Below are positions 44,528 to 54,371 of a DNA stretch of 54,595 nucleotides, one piece after another (the stretch's first letter is position 1; each line of letters begins with the position of its first letter). The notes beneath the pieces are model-generated. The model had not been told where the DNA came from. It made no database searches and worked only from the letters and a program-made list of their open reading frames with translations. A program made the position numbers and the translations under genes. Source of the DNA: Planctomycetota bacterium (GTDB lineage: Bacteria > Planctomycetota > Phycisphaerae > Phycisphaerales > SM1A02); contig JACNLW010000031.1 in the NCBI GenBank assembly GCA_014381305.1, positions 1 to 54,595 of the forward strand, given 5' to 3'.

Positions 44528-45003
44528 TGATTTTGCTGTATTTTCTTTGCTAATTTCACAGCGAACAACAGCCCGAACATTAAGATGAAGCCAAGGGTAA
44601 TAGACCCATAAAAGGAAGTTGGTGTAAGTACACCGTCTTGGTGTGCTCCCCAATACACAATGGAAACGCAAGGCAGATACAGGACAACTGCTGTGAATGT
44701 GCCGGGTGACCACTTTCTTGTCACAAGTGATATGCCGATGTGGAAGAAAATTGCGTTCACTCCCCAGACTACTGTCATCGATAATGCGATAAAGGGGCAA
44801 TCCCATCCTATCGCTGCGCATGCAATCGTCATTGCCATTGCGCAAGCATTAAGCAAGAAAAAGTCCTGCCAAGAACTTTTAAGCCCGATGGTTTTATTTG
44901 CCCAAGATTTCCAATCAAAGAAATATTCTTCGATGATGTGCAGTGCGTAGCACCATACACTCAACCAGAGAACCCACTCATAATTCCAAGATAGATGTGG
45001 CAT
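44524..45003 (-). CDS. HXXEE-domain membrane protein
   Basis: A 159-residue integral membrane protein with four or five helices. The name-giving motif H-I-I-E-E is in SVWCYALHIIEEYFFDW near residue 20, and a second conserved stretch FFHIGISLVTRKWSPGTFTAVVLYLP fits the same domain family. The function of the family is not established. It is the last gene of the S1-pdxA-glyS operon, starting three bases after the glyS stop. Its stop overlaps the transglutaminase stop. Confidence 0.85.
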   Translation of the reverse strand: MPHLSWNYEWVLWLSVWCYALHIIEEYFFDWKSWANKTIGLKSSWQDFFLLNACAMAMTIACAAIGWDCPFIALSMTVVWGVNAIFFHIGISLVTRKWSPGTFTAVVLYLPCVSIVYWGAHQDGVLTPTSFYGSITLGFILMFGLLFAVKLAKKIQQNH

Positions 45004-45006
45004 GTG

Positions 45007-46521
45007 TTATTGAATCAATTTGTCATCAAGATACGCGACTGCCTGATCAATATTGATCCGTTCTTGACTCGCAGTATCGCGGTCTCGGACGGTAATCGTA
45101 TTGTCTTCAAGCGTATCGCCGTCAATCACAAAACAGTAGGGTGTTCCTGCTTCATCCATGCGTGCATATCGTTTGCCAATAGATTGCTTTGCGTCGTACT
45201 GTACAACATGTTTTTTGCGCATTTCTTCGTGTAACTTGGTCGCAATTTCAGGCATCCCATTTTTATTCACAAGCGGGAAAATCGCCGCCTTGATCGGTGC
45301 AATTCGTGGGTTGAATTTCATGAACACTTTTGATGGTCTGTCGTCTGGCGTGTACGCTTCGCACAACAGTGCAAGCGTGCCACGACTAAGACCAGCCGAG
45401 GGCTCGATAACGTGCGGTGTGTACCGTTCGTTTTTTTGTTGGTCGAAATAGTTAATTTTCTTTCCGCTAAATTCAGTATGTCTTGATAAATCGTAGTTGC
45501 CCCGATGTGCAACGCCTTCTAGTTCGCCGTATCCTGGGTCAGTGAATGGGAATTTGTATTCAATATCAAAGGTGCCACAGCCTTCTTTTGCGTAATGCGC
45601 GAGTTCGTCTGAATCGTGTTGCCGCATTTGCAGGTTTTCAGTGGTCAAACCAATCTTTTGCCACCAATCTTTTCGATAATCGCACCAGAACTCATACCAT
45701 TGTTGGGCTTCATCTTCGTGACAAAACCATTCAATTTCCATCTGTTCAAACTCTCGACTTCGGAAGATGAAATTCCGAGGAGTGACTTCGTTTCTAAATG
45801 CTTTACCAATTTGCGCAATGCCAAATGGAACCTTCACACGCATTGTGTCAACAACATTCATAAAGTTGAGAAAAATGCCTTGTGCAGTTTCTGGACGTAA
45901 ATATGCTTTGTTGTCTTCTCCACCTGTTGCACCAACGGTCGTGTCGAACATCAAACTAAATTGACGAGGTTCGGTTAGCGTGCCAGCTTCTTTTGTGTCT
46001 GGGCCAACGATGCGTTCAAATGCATCGGTTGGTATATCGGTCAGCAATGACGTTGTGTATTCATCGCCGAGTGCATCCACTTTTTCGTATTTAGCCAGTA
46101 ATTTCCTTGCTCGTTCTTCAGATTCTTCATTCCCTTCGATGAATGCATACATCCTGCCTTCACCGTTTGCATTTGCAATGACTTCAAGGTGGTCGGCTCG
46201 GTAACGAGATTTGGTTTCGCGGCAATCAACCATTGGGTCATTAAAACCACCAACGTGACCTGATGCTTCCCACACTTTTGGATTTTGAATTATCGAGGAG
46301 TCAATGCCAACTATACTCAGTGGTTCACCGTCTGGTCCCATAGGAGGGCAGTGCACCATGTCATGCCACCAAGCGTCTCGCAAGTTGTTTTTAAGTTCGG
46401 TGCCAAGTGGGCCGTAATCCCAAAAACCGTTTATGCCTCCGTAAATTTCGCTTGCGGGGAAAATAAAACCTCTGCGTTTACAAAGCGAAACAAGGTCTTC
46501 CATTGAATAATTTGTCGTCAT
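45007..46521 (-). CDS. glyS: Glycine--tRNA ligase (dimeric type)
   Basis: Class II aminoacyl-tRNA synthetase that charges tRNA-Gly. The 504 residues match the single-chain eukaryote/archaea-like dimeric type found in some bacteria, rather than the two-subunit GlyQ/GlyS form. Motif 2 is FRNEVTPRNFIFRSREFEQMEIEWF and motif 3 is PSAGLSRGTLALL. The N-terminus MEDLVSLCKRRGFIFPASEIYGG is typical. MTTNYSMEDL is chosen as start, 10 bp after the pdxA stop; longer starts reach into pdxA. A C-terminal anticodon-binding domain (about 400-504) is present. Confidence 0.95.
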   Translation of the reverse strand: MTTNYSMEDLVSLCKRRGFIFPASEIYGGINGFWDYGPLGTELKNNLRDAWWHDMVHCPPMGPDGEPLSIVGIDSSIIQNPKVWEASGHVGGFNDPMVDCRETKSRYRADHLEVIANANGEGRMYAFIEGNEESEERARKLLAKYEKVDALGDEYTTSLLTDIPTDAFERIVGPDTKEAGTLTEPRQFSLMFDTTVGATGGEDNKAYLRPETAQGIFLNFMNVVDTMRVKVPFGIAQIGKAFRNEVTPRNFIFRSREFEQMEIEWFCHEDEAQQWYEFWCDYRKDWWQKIGLTTENLQMRQHDSDELAHYAKEGCGTFDIEYKFPFTDPGYGELEGVAHRGNYDLSRHTEFSGKKINYFDQQKNERYTPHVIEPSAGLSRGTLALLCEAYTPDDRPSKVFMKFNPRIAPIKAAIFPLVNKNGMPEIATKLHEEMRKKHVVQYDAKQSIGKRYARMDEAGTPYCFVIDGDTLEDNTITVRDRDTASQERINIDQAVAYLDDKLIQ

Positions 46522-46531
46522 ATCGCGAATC

Positions 46532-47569
46532 CTAACAGGGACGCGGCTCGCGGGTTTTTGCAAGATCAAGTGCAAGTTTTACAGCTGCTTGCATCGAGCC
46601 AATGTTCGCTTGATTTTTCCCGACTATATCAAATGCAGTGCCATGATCTGGGCTAGTGCGAATCATAGGAATCCCAAGTGTCCAGTTCACCGCTTGGTTT
46701 TGGTGTAACAATTTCACTGGAAGGAGTCCCTGATCGTGGTACATCGCAACGACGATATCGTGCGATCCATTGACCGCGTCGTTGAACAATGTGTCTGCTG
46801 GGAATGGCCCTTGTACACGTATTCCTGCTTCGCGTGCCACTTTTATCGCTGGCTCGATAAGCCGAGTTTCTTCATCGCCAAGCAATCCATTCTCGCCAGC
46901 ATGTGGATTGAGACCAGTCACGGCAATCCGTGGTTTGTCGATGCCAAGATCCAGACACGCTTCGTTTGCAAGATCGATTGCATCAAAAACGCGGCCAATT
47001 GTAAGAACATTTCGAATGTCCATAAGAGATATATGACACGTTGCAAGCACCACTCTAAGCGTGGGCGAGATAAATGCCATGGCGTGCCGTTTTGATTTTG
47101 TTCGTGTTGCGAACAATTCAGTGTGGCCAGCCCAACGGTATCCAGCTGCTGCCCAACTCGCTTTGCAAATGGGCGCAGTAACAACACCGTCGATGTGCCT
47201 TGGATCGTTTGCAGGTTTCAATGCATCTGCAATCGCTTGTTCAACCCATTGTTTTGATGCGTGTCCACCAATTGAAGAAGGCTCTGGTCGCAGTGAATGT
47301 ACTTCCTCACCACCATCAAAGACAGTAATTTGCTGATGAATAGGAGCATTTGCACGTGGAGAGGACGCATCCACACGATGCCATCGAAGAGAACCTTCGT
47401 TACACAGATCAGCAGCAATCGTAAGCAATGCGTTTGAACCATAGACTATAAATCTAGCGTTATATTTTTGTAGAGAAGCAAGTGAACGGGCAACAACTTC
47501 TGGTCCGATCCCAGCAGGGTCGCCCATCGTGATCCCGATAGTTGGAATGTCATTCGCAGCGTTTGTCAT
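46532..47569 (-). CDS. pdxA: 4-hydroxythreonine-4-phosphate dehydrogenase
   Basis: Oxidises 4-phosphohydroxy-L-threonine in vitamin B6 synthesis. The 345 residues begin with IGITMGDPAGIGPEVV, a hallmark of the family. Metal and substrate residues are in ICKASWAAAGYRWAGHTELFA, GLNPHAGENGLLG and AMYHDQGLLPVKLL. Pyridoxal phosphate made by this pathway is the cofactor of GcvPA/PB in the same window, though the genes are not linked. The ATG shares one base with the S1-protein stop (TAATG). Confidence 0.95.
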   Translation of the reverse strand: MTNAANDIPTIGITMGDPAGIGPEVVARSLASLQKYNARFIVYGSNALLTIAADLCNEGSLRWHRVDASSPRANAPIHQQITVFDGGEEVHSLRPEPSSIGGHASKQWVEQAIADALKPANDPRHIDGVVTAPICKASWAAAGYRWAGHTELFATRTKSKRHAMAFISPTLRVVLATCHISLMDIRNVLTIGRVFDAIDLANEACLDLGIDKPRIAVTGLNPHAGENGLLGDEETRLIEPAIKVAREAGIRVQGPFPADTLFNDAVNGSHDIVVAMYHDQGLLPVKLLHQNQAVNWTLGIPMIRTSPDHGTAFDIVGKNQANIGSMQAAVKLALDLAKTREPRPC

Positions 47570-48759
47570 TACCTGTAATCTATGCCGCCCTTGAGATCGC
47601 CCCCACCAAATTTCTCCCGCAGTTTACGAATGGCAGGATCTTCTTCTCTTGCTGGTCCATCTTCGCTGCCGTCTTCAGCCTGTGCTTGTTTGAGGGAAAG
47701 TGCAATTCGCCTCGTAGCAGGGTCCACAGACAATACGCGGACAGTGACTTCTTCGCCTTCTTTTACGGCATCTTTCGCGGATTTGATTCGTTGATGAGAG
47801 AGCTCTGAAATATGGACAAGCCCTTCAACTCCATCACCGATATCGACAAACGCACCAAACGCTGCCAATCGAGTCACTTTACCAGTTGTATTTTCACCAA
47901 CTTCGATAGAGCCCATCGTGGAAATCATTGGATCTGCGATCAACTGTTTCATCCCAAGTGCAATTTTGGGTGGGGATTGTGCATGGTCAATATCGAGAAT
48001 TTGCACGCGGACAAGATCGCCTGTTTTAACGAACTTCGAAGCATCTGAAATTCTGTCCCAACTCATTTCAGAGATGTGAATGAGTCCCTCAACGCCGCCG
48101 ATGTCTGCAAAGGCACCGTACGGCTTTACAGAAGTGACTGTGGCATCGACAGTTGCGCCGATTTCTAAATTTTCTAAGGTTTCAGCTTGCTTCTCTTTTC
48201 GTTCTGCTTGGAGCACTGCTCTTCGGCTGAGAACGATTCTATTTTGCCTTCTATCAAGTTCGATGACTTCGCAAGCGAATTTTTGCCCAGCAAAAGTTGT
48301 GAGGTCTGGGACATGATAGAGTGCAACGTGTCCAGCGGGCATAAATGCTTTGTGGCTAGCGATTTCCATGTCTAAACCGCCCTTATTTGTACCAGTGCAC
48401 ATCGCTTCGACGATTTGACCGATTTCTAGGGCATCCCAAGTTGCTTTTTGAATTGCACCCTGCCTTGAGAGGACGAGCATCCCATCCTTGTCCCTTCGTT
48501 CGATGATGAATTCAAGGGAATCCCCAACGTTTGGAAGTGTCTCAAACTGCAATTTTGGGCAAGAACCTTGCATTCTTGGTCCAAATTCAACAAGGACGTT
48601 TGGTCCGTGAATCGCAGCGACGATGCCCGTTTTCATGGCTCTCGCCTCACCTCTTTTGCGATGCTCCGGATTTTCATCGAGCAGGTCATCGATAGAAGCG
48701 CCACCAAGGGCTGCTTCGATCTCTGCCTGTAATTCAGGATTCATTTTATCTTCGCTCAT
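47569..48759 (-). CDS. S1 RNA-binding domain protein
   Basis: A 396-residue protein with four S1-type OB folds, related to ribosomal protein S1. The domains lie at about 45-110, 115-185, 205-275 and 290-365. The last two show VKPYGAFADIGGVEGLIHISEMSW and LAAFGAFVDIGDGVEGLVHISELSH. The first two are more diverged. The short C-terminal end (AIRKLREKFGGGDLKGG) is basic. Likely binds mRNA or the ribosome. The ATG at 48759 is chosen; a GTG two codons upstream is possible. It is the first gene of the operon, diverging from the PilM-like gene with about 185 bp between. Confidence 0.9.
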   Translation of the reverse strand: MSEDKMNPELQAEIEAALGGASIDDLLDENPEHRKRGEARAMKTGIVAAIHGPNVLVEFGPRMQGSCPKLQFETLPNVGDSLEFIIERRDKDGMLVLSRQGAIQKATWDALEIGQIVEAMCTGTNKGGLDMEIASHKAFMPAGHVALYHVPDLTTFAGQKFACEVIELDRRQNRIVLSRRAVLQAERKEKQAETLENLEIGATVDATVTSVKPYGAFADIGGVEGLIHISEMSWDRISDASKFVKTGDLVRVQILDIDHAQSPPKIALGMKQLIADPMISTMGSIEVGENTTGKVTRLAAFGAFVDIGDGVEGLVHISELSHQRIKSAKDAVKEGEEVTVRVLSVDPATRRIALSLKQAQAEDGSEDGPAREEDPAIRKLREKFGGGDLKGGIDYR

Positions 48760-48901
48760 CCACACATTCTATCACCAAGGACTCGTTGCTTTTGAAAGAA
48801 AAAAACTTCTAGTGAGTGACTTTTTTCAGATGGTGTATACCATTTACTTGGTGGCGTCTAAACGACCATATTTCCACCTTCATCGTGTATCATCGCCACC
48901 C

Positions 48902-48923
48902 TGCTGCCGCTGGTGGTAGCAGA
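48902..48923 (+). promoter_or_regulatory. Small hairpin in the PilM-gene leader
   Basis: CTGCTGCC and GGTAGCAG form an eight-pair stem with one mismatch, about 20 bases before the ATG. It could affect translation or be chance. No strong promoter was identified in the 185-bp divergent gap. Confidence 0.3.
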
Positions 48924-48943
48924 AAGAACAGGACGACTAAATT

Positions 48944-51028
48944 ATGGCGCACCCCGCAGCAGCTTGGGGCATTGAAATAGGTCAATATGCAATCAAGGCG
49001 ATTCGCCTTGAGCGTGATGGCGATACAGCTCGTGTGACTGATTACGAGGTCGTGAAACACCAACGTGTGTTGTCCTCGCCCGATATTGACGCAGCCGAAG
49101 TGACTCGATTGAGTCTCGGTCAATTGATCAGCAAAAAGAATCTAGAAGGTGAACACCTTGTGATTTCTGTTCCGGGACATTCAGCGTTCGCGCGTTTCGC
49201 AAAACTTCCACCAGTTGAACCCAAAGCAGTTCCTGACATTGTGAAGTTTGAAGCAGTGCAACAAATTCCATTTCCAATAGAAGAAGTTGAATGGGATTAC
49301 GCAGCGTTTCACGAAGAAGGAAGCCCTGAAGTAGAAGTTGGTATTTTTGCAATCACTCGCGATCGAGTCAACGAACGACTCGACGTGTATGACATTGTTG
49401 GGTTGAGCCCTGAAGCGTTGACACTCAGCCCAACCGCAGTTTTTAATGCAATGCATTATGACTTTGAGTTGGCAAGTGAGGAAAGCAATCAACTTGTTAT
49501 TGTTGACATTGGTACGCAAGCAACGGATGTTATTATTGCTTCTGGAAAACGCTGTTGGATCAGAACATTTCCGTTAGGTGGAACGCATTTTACTGAGGCA
49601 ATTGCTGAAGCATTCAAAATTAGTTACGCCAAAGCTGAGCGCCTAAAACTTGAAGCTGCAAGTAATAAATACGCAAAACAAATTATGCAGGCGATGCGAC
49701 CTGTCTTTGCCGAACTGCTACAAGAATTGCAGCGATCGTTGAGTTACGCTTCGGGCGGTGTCGAGTTAAACGACATTGTTGGCGTAGGTTCAACGTTTAG
49801 GATTCCCGGTTTGCGAAAATTTATCGGGAAAGAGTTACAAGTCAATGTTGCAAGGCTCGACGAATTCAAACGAATTGATGTGAAGGGTCGAGAAGCATCT
49901 GCATTTGCAGAAAATTGTGTAAACATGTCAACTGCGTATGGTCTTGCGTTGCAGGGGATTGGTCTTGCACACATCGACGTGAATCTTGTTCCAACAACGA
50001 TTTTACGAGAACAAATGTGGCATCAAAAAACCAAATGGTTTGTTGCTGCAGCAAGCATTATCATTTTGGGTAGCGCGATCACTTTGATTGGTCCATTTCT
50101 TGATAGCCAGGCGCTTGGAAGTGGCGGAACTCCTACACAAGTGAAGAACTTAATTAAAAAAGGTAAGGGCTTCGTAAAAGAATACAAAGAGGCAGAAAAA
50201 GAAGGCAAGTTGGGTTCGGACGCAGCTACGCTTCTTGCACTTTTAGATTATCGCGATGTCTGGCCGTATATCGTTCATGATGCTGCGGATTCTCTAGCAG
50301 CGGCAGGCCCCGATGACCGCGTCATGACGCTCGAAGATTTTCTCCAAGCGTTTCCTGCTCCTGAAGATCGTCCTCTTGTTCAGTTAAAAAAGTTAGAGGG
50401 TCAACTTGTAAAAAGTGAATCAGGCGCACCTCGTATTGCTGTGACGATGAATGTGGAGTTACATCACGCAGATCCAATTAATTTTTTAACAGAACATGTG
50501 GCTAGCTGGCTTAAGGCGCACGCCGAACCAACTGGCGATAGGGTAATGGTTCCCTACAAAATCATTGATACTACCGTGAGTTGTAATCCTGAAGATATGG
50601 AAACAATCACTGTTGATCCACTTGAGTTTGAAGATACAACGGACGATGCAAGTGGCGAAACGGGTGGCGGTAATACTGACAGTGGAGATGGGGGCGGCGG
50701 CGGTGGCGGTGGAACGAAGATGGGTGGCGGTGGTGGTGGACCAACTCCAGGGGGTGGTGGCGGGTCTGATCGAGGTCGAGGCTCAGGTGGATCTCGAAAA
50801 CCATCCAAAAAACCAAGTGAACCAACCGAAAAAATGTTTGAATCCCAACCCGTGACAGATTCGTCTTTGGCTTCATCGGCTCCGCTTCCTGAATATCCAG
50901 AAGAGAAATTGCATCCCCCTGATTCTCAATGGTACAAAGCAACTATTACATTTGAAGTTGAACTTTTGTCACAGCCTCGACCAAAGGAGACTGCTTCACT
51001 CCCTCAAGATAAGGCAGGAAAATCGTGA
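48944..51028 (+). CDS. PilM-type pilus assembly protein fused to PilN-like membrane domain
   Basis: A 694-residue protein. Residues 1-350 are a PilM actin-like domain, with the start WGIEIGQYAIKAIRLE, GHSAFARFAKLPPVEPKAVPDIVKFEA (conserved PilM block), IVDIGTQATDVIIASG and IVGVGSTFRIPGL. A membrane helix (about 365-387) and a periplasmic PilN-like domain follow, then a poly-glycine stretch (about 572-615), a basic-serine linker and a final domain. In type IV pilus systems PilM and PilN are usually separate, so this is a fusion. A weak AGGA lies before the ATG. It overlaps the next gene as GTGA. Confidence 0.85.
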   Translation: MAHPAAAWGIEIGQYAIKAIRLERDGDTARVTDYEVVKHQRVLSSPDIDAAEVTRLSLGQLISKKNLEGEHLVISVPGHSAFARFAKLPPVEPKAVPDIVKFEAVQQIPFPIEEVEWDYAAFHEEGSPEVEVGIFAITRDRVNERLDVYDIVGLSPEALTLSPTAVFNAMHYDFELASEESNQLVIVDIGTQATDVIIASGKRCWIRTFPLGGTHFTEAIAEAFKISYAKAERLKLEAASNKYAKQIMQAMRPVFAELLQELQRSLSYASGGVELNDIVGVGSTFRIPGLRKFIGKELQVNVARLDEFKRIDVKGREASAFAENCVNMSTAYGLALQGIGLAHIDVNLVPTTILREQMWHQKTKWFVAAASIIILGSAITLIGPFLDSQALGSGGTPTQVKNLIKKGKGFVKEYKEAEKEGKLGSDAATLLALLDYRDVWPYIVHDAADSLAAAGPDDRVMTLEDFLQAFPAPEDRPLVQLKKLEGQLVKSESGAPRIAVTMNVELHHADPINFLTEHVASWLKAHAEPTGDRVMVPYKIIDTTVSCNPEDMETITVDPLEFEDTTDDASGETGGGNTDSGDGGGGGGGGTKMGGGGGGPTPGGGGGSDRGRGSGGSRKPSKKPSEPTEKMFESQPVTDSSLASSAPLPEYPEEKLHPPDSQWYKATITFEVELLSQPRPKETASLPQDKAGKS

Positions 51029-52380
51029 GTAAACAGAAGATAGACGTTGATCCCCAACAGATTCTTGCTTGGATGAAGGCAAATATTGTCCTCGTTGTAC
51101 TCTTAGTAGCATGTATTGGTGCAGGTATCGGATTGCCAATGTTCGCAGCGTCGTGGTCGGAAGAAGTACAACAATCATTGAATAAAAGAACAAAAGAGTT
51201 CTCTGAAATCGACAATCTTTTTAAATCAAGCGTGACTCCTCCAGGTGGTGGATCTCCACAAAAAGTTGTGATCAATCGGGAATTGGTTGAGCAATATCGT
51301 GAGATAGCAAACATGCTTCGAGACGATGCCCAACGCGTAGTCGAACAGGCGAAGCAACACAATCAAAAAGATTCTTCGACCATGTTTGCAGAATTGTTTT
51401 CAGAAGACGTAACACGCGCTCAACTTGAAACATTGCCGCAACAATTTTATGCGAAGTTGCAATCTAATTATCTTGATTTGTTATCTGATCTTGATGCTGG
51501 TTCTCCACTTGGCACGGATGAATTGGTGTTGGCGTTAGAAGAAGCACGCGTTCGGTTTATGGAAAATAAACTGAGCAAGCCAGTTGATGCTTCACTAACT
51601 GAGGAACAACACTCGCAACTTTTACGGTTTATGACGGATCGTAGAATGAGTATGCTCAGGGGTCGCGCTGAAGAATTAGGTCTGTATCTCGAAGAGGAAA
51701 CATTGGGCATTCCTGAGTTTGAAGCGAAGAACAGACCAAATGTTGGCACACTTTTTACATGGCAGTGGCGATATTGGGCTGTTGCGGATGCATTTGCAGC
51801 AATTTCTGCAGTGAATGGCGACCAATCTGAGTTAACAGCTCCGATTAAGAGAGTTACGTTTATTCAAGTTTTGGGTTTGCCTGAGATAACCGCAGGCAAA
51901 AAGGCTGAACGAAATGAATCTGCCCCACAAATTAACGAGCGTCCTCCCTCACCTAAAAGAGGTGGCGGGGCAATGGGAATGGGTGGAGATACTTCAAAGA
52001 ACCCACCAAAGAGCGAAAAGCCAAATAAACCTAAACGCGACAGTGGAAGAACGAACACAGCGAGTGCAAACAATAGCCCTGTTGTATCTTTTACAAATCG
52101 AAACGAGGCAACCTTATTCGATTCACTTCAAGTCAGGTTGAGATTGATCGTGAGTACAGTTCGGATACCAACTATTCTCGACACATTTGCGCAAAACAAT
52201 TTTGCAACTGTGATCGATATTGATCTGAAACCAGTAAATAAATTTACCTCATTAGAGGATGGTTTTGATTATGGCGCTGAACCAGTATCTGAATTGACAG
52301 TTGTCTTAGAAACCGCTTGGCTACGAGCATGGACAGTTGAACTGATGCCTGAATCAGTGAGATCGGCGTTAGGGATATGA
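51025..52380 (+). CDS. PilO-like membrane protein (unknown)
   Basis: A 451-residue bitopic protein starting with GTG. One membrane helix (about 20-42) is followed by a long periplasmic region with coiled helices (ELVEQYREIANMLRDDAQRVVEQAKQ), a proline/lysine-rich linker (about 290-345) and a C-terminal domain beginning FDSLQVRLRLIVSTVRIPTILDTFAQNN, which resembles the ferredoxin-like fold of PilO/GspM. The place right after the PilM-like gene supports a role in the inner-membrane alignment complex of a pilus-like machine. Family membership is not certain. Confidence 0.65.
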   Translation: MSKQKIDVDPQQILAWMKANIVLVVLLVACIGAGIGLPMFAASWSEEVQQSLNKRTKEFSEIDNLFKSSVTPPGGGSPQKVVINRELVEQYREIANMLRDDAQRVVEQAKQHNQKDSSTMFAELFSEDVTRAQLETLPQQFYAKLQSNYLDLLSDLDAGSPLGTDELVLALEEARVRFMENKLSKPVDASLTEEQHSQLLRFMTDRRMSMLRGRAEELGLYLEEETLGIPEFEAKNRPNVGTLFTWQWRYWAVADAFAAISAVNGDQSELTAPIKRVTFIQVLGLPEITAGKKAERNESAPQINERPPSPKRGGGAMGMGGDTSKNPPKSEKPNKPKRDSGRTNTASANNSPVVSFTNRNEATLFDSLQVRLRLIVSTVRIPTILDTFAQNNFATVIDIDLKPVNKFTSLEDGFDYGAEPVSELTVVLETAWLRAWTVELMPESVRSALGI

Positions 52381-52429
52381 GCGATAACAAGGATGCGTGC
52401 CATAGTCTGGCAGGATGGAATTTGATTGC

Positions 52430-54250
52430 ATGAAGACCAAAGGTATAAATGTTTGGGAACAATACATCGAGTACATTGTGCTCGTCATTGCTATTTTAAT
52501 ATTGGGATATTTTGCTTGGGATACGTATTCCAATCAGGCGAGTGTTGTGAAGAGTGGTAAAACCATAACGACAGACAACATCGATGAGGAGTTGATCGCA
52601 AGTAGTCAAAAATTGAGCCCTAAACTAGATGATTCGGCTCGTTCTCCGATTGAAATGACTGCACCAAAAGCATTATTATCGACTTTTGAGCAAGGATTAG
52701 TAGCATCCATCTCTCCAGACCCACGGGTAGTTTTCCCAAGAGTTGATTTAACTGCAGGCTTTGCGGTAAATCAAGATTTGGTATCTGAATTGAGAAACTA
52801 TACGCAACCAACAGTACCCGCGCCTGAGCGCATTCGTACGCACCAATGGTTTGCAACTGTAGATGAAACTGAAATCATCGATTTCCCCAAGTTAGACTCG
52901 TTGTTTGTAGGTCCTCCACATGATGCAACGTGGATTCAAGTAGCGGCCGAATTTGATATAGACAGTGTGCTAAAAGAATTTAAACAAATCCAAGAAGGTG
53001 CGGCCGCCATACCTGAGCAATGGTATGACGGAGTTGTTGACATTTTTGACCTTCATCTTGAACGTCAAACGTTAGGCGAAGAAGGCTGGTCAGAATTCGA
53101 ACTCATTCAGGTCATGCCCGGAAGAGTAACATTTCGGTCGAAATTAAAAGAAGAACAAATAGATACAGTAGAACGAGATGACATTGTTGATCAACTTCGA
53201 ACAGGTGATCAGGTGCAAGTCATTCGCCCACCTTTTTACAGGGTGCAGGGGTATTCCCCAGATCAAGTTGGAGACCCAGAAGCTTGGGCTCCTGTTGCAC
53301 CTTCTGACGAGGAAGTGGAAAATGGCGAGGAAGTGCTACCTGAAGTTGGACCAGTAGCAAGACTGCGTAAGAAGATAAAAGAGATTTCAACTCGACATGC
53401 AAAAGTAGAGCAGGAGAAGAAGGAACTTGAAACGGCCCTTCTTGCAGCACAACGATCTGGTTCAGGTGACGCGGGTGGTGGACCAATGGGTACAGGTGGA
53501 TCTACAAGTGGAAACAATTCAGAGATCATCAAAGAGCTTACAAAGAAACTACTTGCAAAAAGCGAGGAACTCACAGAACTCACTCTTGAGCGGGATAGAT
53601 TAATCGATGAACTTCGAGCGATTGATAGTTCAATTGCAGATGATATGGTCCAATCATTGGGTGGTAAAATTTGGGTTTGGGCGCATGATTTGTCTGTGAC
53701 TCCGGGAGCCGTGTACCGGTATCGAGTTTCGATACAGGTTGCCAATCCATTTTTTGGTCGCAAACCAAGTCTTTATCCAGAACAGCAGGAGCTAGCCGAT
53801 CCCGTGTCGCTGGTTTCAATTCCAAGTGATTGGTCAGCGCCAATCGAAGCGCAGCCGCCACTGCAGTGGTTCGTTCTTCGGGCGATACCGGCAGGCAATT
53901 CGGTGACAACCAATACACTTGATTCGGGTCGAGTGACAGCAGAAGTCTATCGATTTACAGATGGAATGTGGCATAAAGACACGATTCAAATCTCAGCTGG
54001 TCAGCGCCTCGAAACACAAGATGGCGGCGACTTCCAAACTGAATGGTTTGTTTTAGATATGGTTCCTTGGCTTGATGCGAATGAGAAAAATCTCAGAGAT
54101 CATAGAGCGAGTTGGGTCATCCTTCAAAATATGCGAACAGGCGCTACGAAGATCGTAAGCCCTTGGGAACAGGCAAGTAGCAGCCGTCTCAAGGACCTCC
54201 GAGATCAAGAGCGTGATAGCCAATATTACGATGATGCCGACTTGATGTAA
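52430..54250 (+). CDS. Membrane-anchored coiled-coil protein, third gene of the PilM-type operon
   Basis: I do not recognise this 606-residue protein. The start MKTKGINVWEQYIEYIVLVIAILILGYFAWDTY gives one helix (about 12-30); an ATG at 52415 is an alternative. The middle holds a coiled-coil (about 310-390; KVEQEKKELETALLAAQ and ELTELTLERDRLIDEL) interrupted by a glycine-rich stretch, followed by a beta-rich domain (about 410-580) with GAVYRYRVSIQVANPFFG. Position after PilM- and PilO-like genes suggests a PilP-like link to another periplasmic part, but this is unproven. It begins about 49 bp after the previous gene. Confidence 0.65.
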   Translation: MKTKGINVWEQYIEYIVLVIAILILGYFAWDTYSNQASVVKSGKTITTDNIDEELIASSQKLSPKLDDSARSPIEMTAPKALLSTFEQGLVASISPDPRVVFPRVDLTAGFAVNQDLVSELRNYTQPTVPAPERIRTHQWFATVDETEIIDFPKLDSLFVGPPHDATWIQVAAEFDIDSVLKEFKQIQEGAAAIPEQWYDGVVDIFDLHLERQTLGEEGWSEFELIQVMPGRVTFRSKLKEEQIDTVERDDIVDQLRTGDQVQVIRPPFYRVQGYSPDQVGDPEAWAPVAPSDEEVENGEEVLPEVGPVARLRKKIKEISTRHAKVEQEKKELETALLAAQRSGSGDAGGGPMGTGGSTSGNNSEIIKELTKKLLAKSEELTELTLERDRLIDELRAIDSSIADDMVQSLGGKIWVWAHDLSVTPGAVYRYRVSIQVANPFFGRKPSLYPEQQELADPVSLVSIPSDWSAPIEAQPPLQWFVLRAIPAGNSVTTNTLDSGRVTAEVYRFTDGMWHKDTIQISAGQRLETQDGGDFQTEWFVLDMVPWLDANEKNLRDHRASWVILQNMRTGATKIVSPWEQASSSRLKDLRDQERDSQYYDDADLM

Positions 54251-54341
54251 GGTCTCTTTGTTTCATTTTGCCAAGATTCAAATTATTTGAAAAAAATAGC
54301 CGCCTTGCAACAAAAAACCAAGAAAACACCCCCCGCAGCCG

Positions 54342-54371
54342 TTGACAGGGTGGCAACATTTCGGGTACAGT
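54342..54371 (+). promoter_or_regulatory. Strong promoter, probably of an rRNA operon
   Basis: A perfect TTGACA (54342-54347) and TACAGT (54366-54371) are 18 bases apart. The sequence downstream has a boxA element and a hairpin but no reading frame of note, consistent with a stable-RNA leader. The expected 16S gene lies outside the window. Confidence 0.6.

Noticed and set aside
54276-54290. Terminator after the PilM-type operon
   Set aside because: TTCAAA/TTTGAA is a short A/T-only stem followed by A rather than T on the plus strand, so it is too weak to call.
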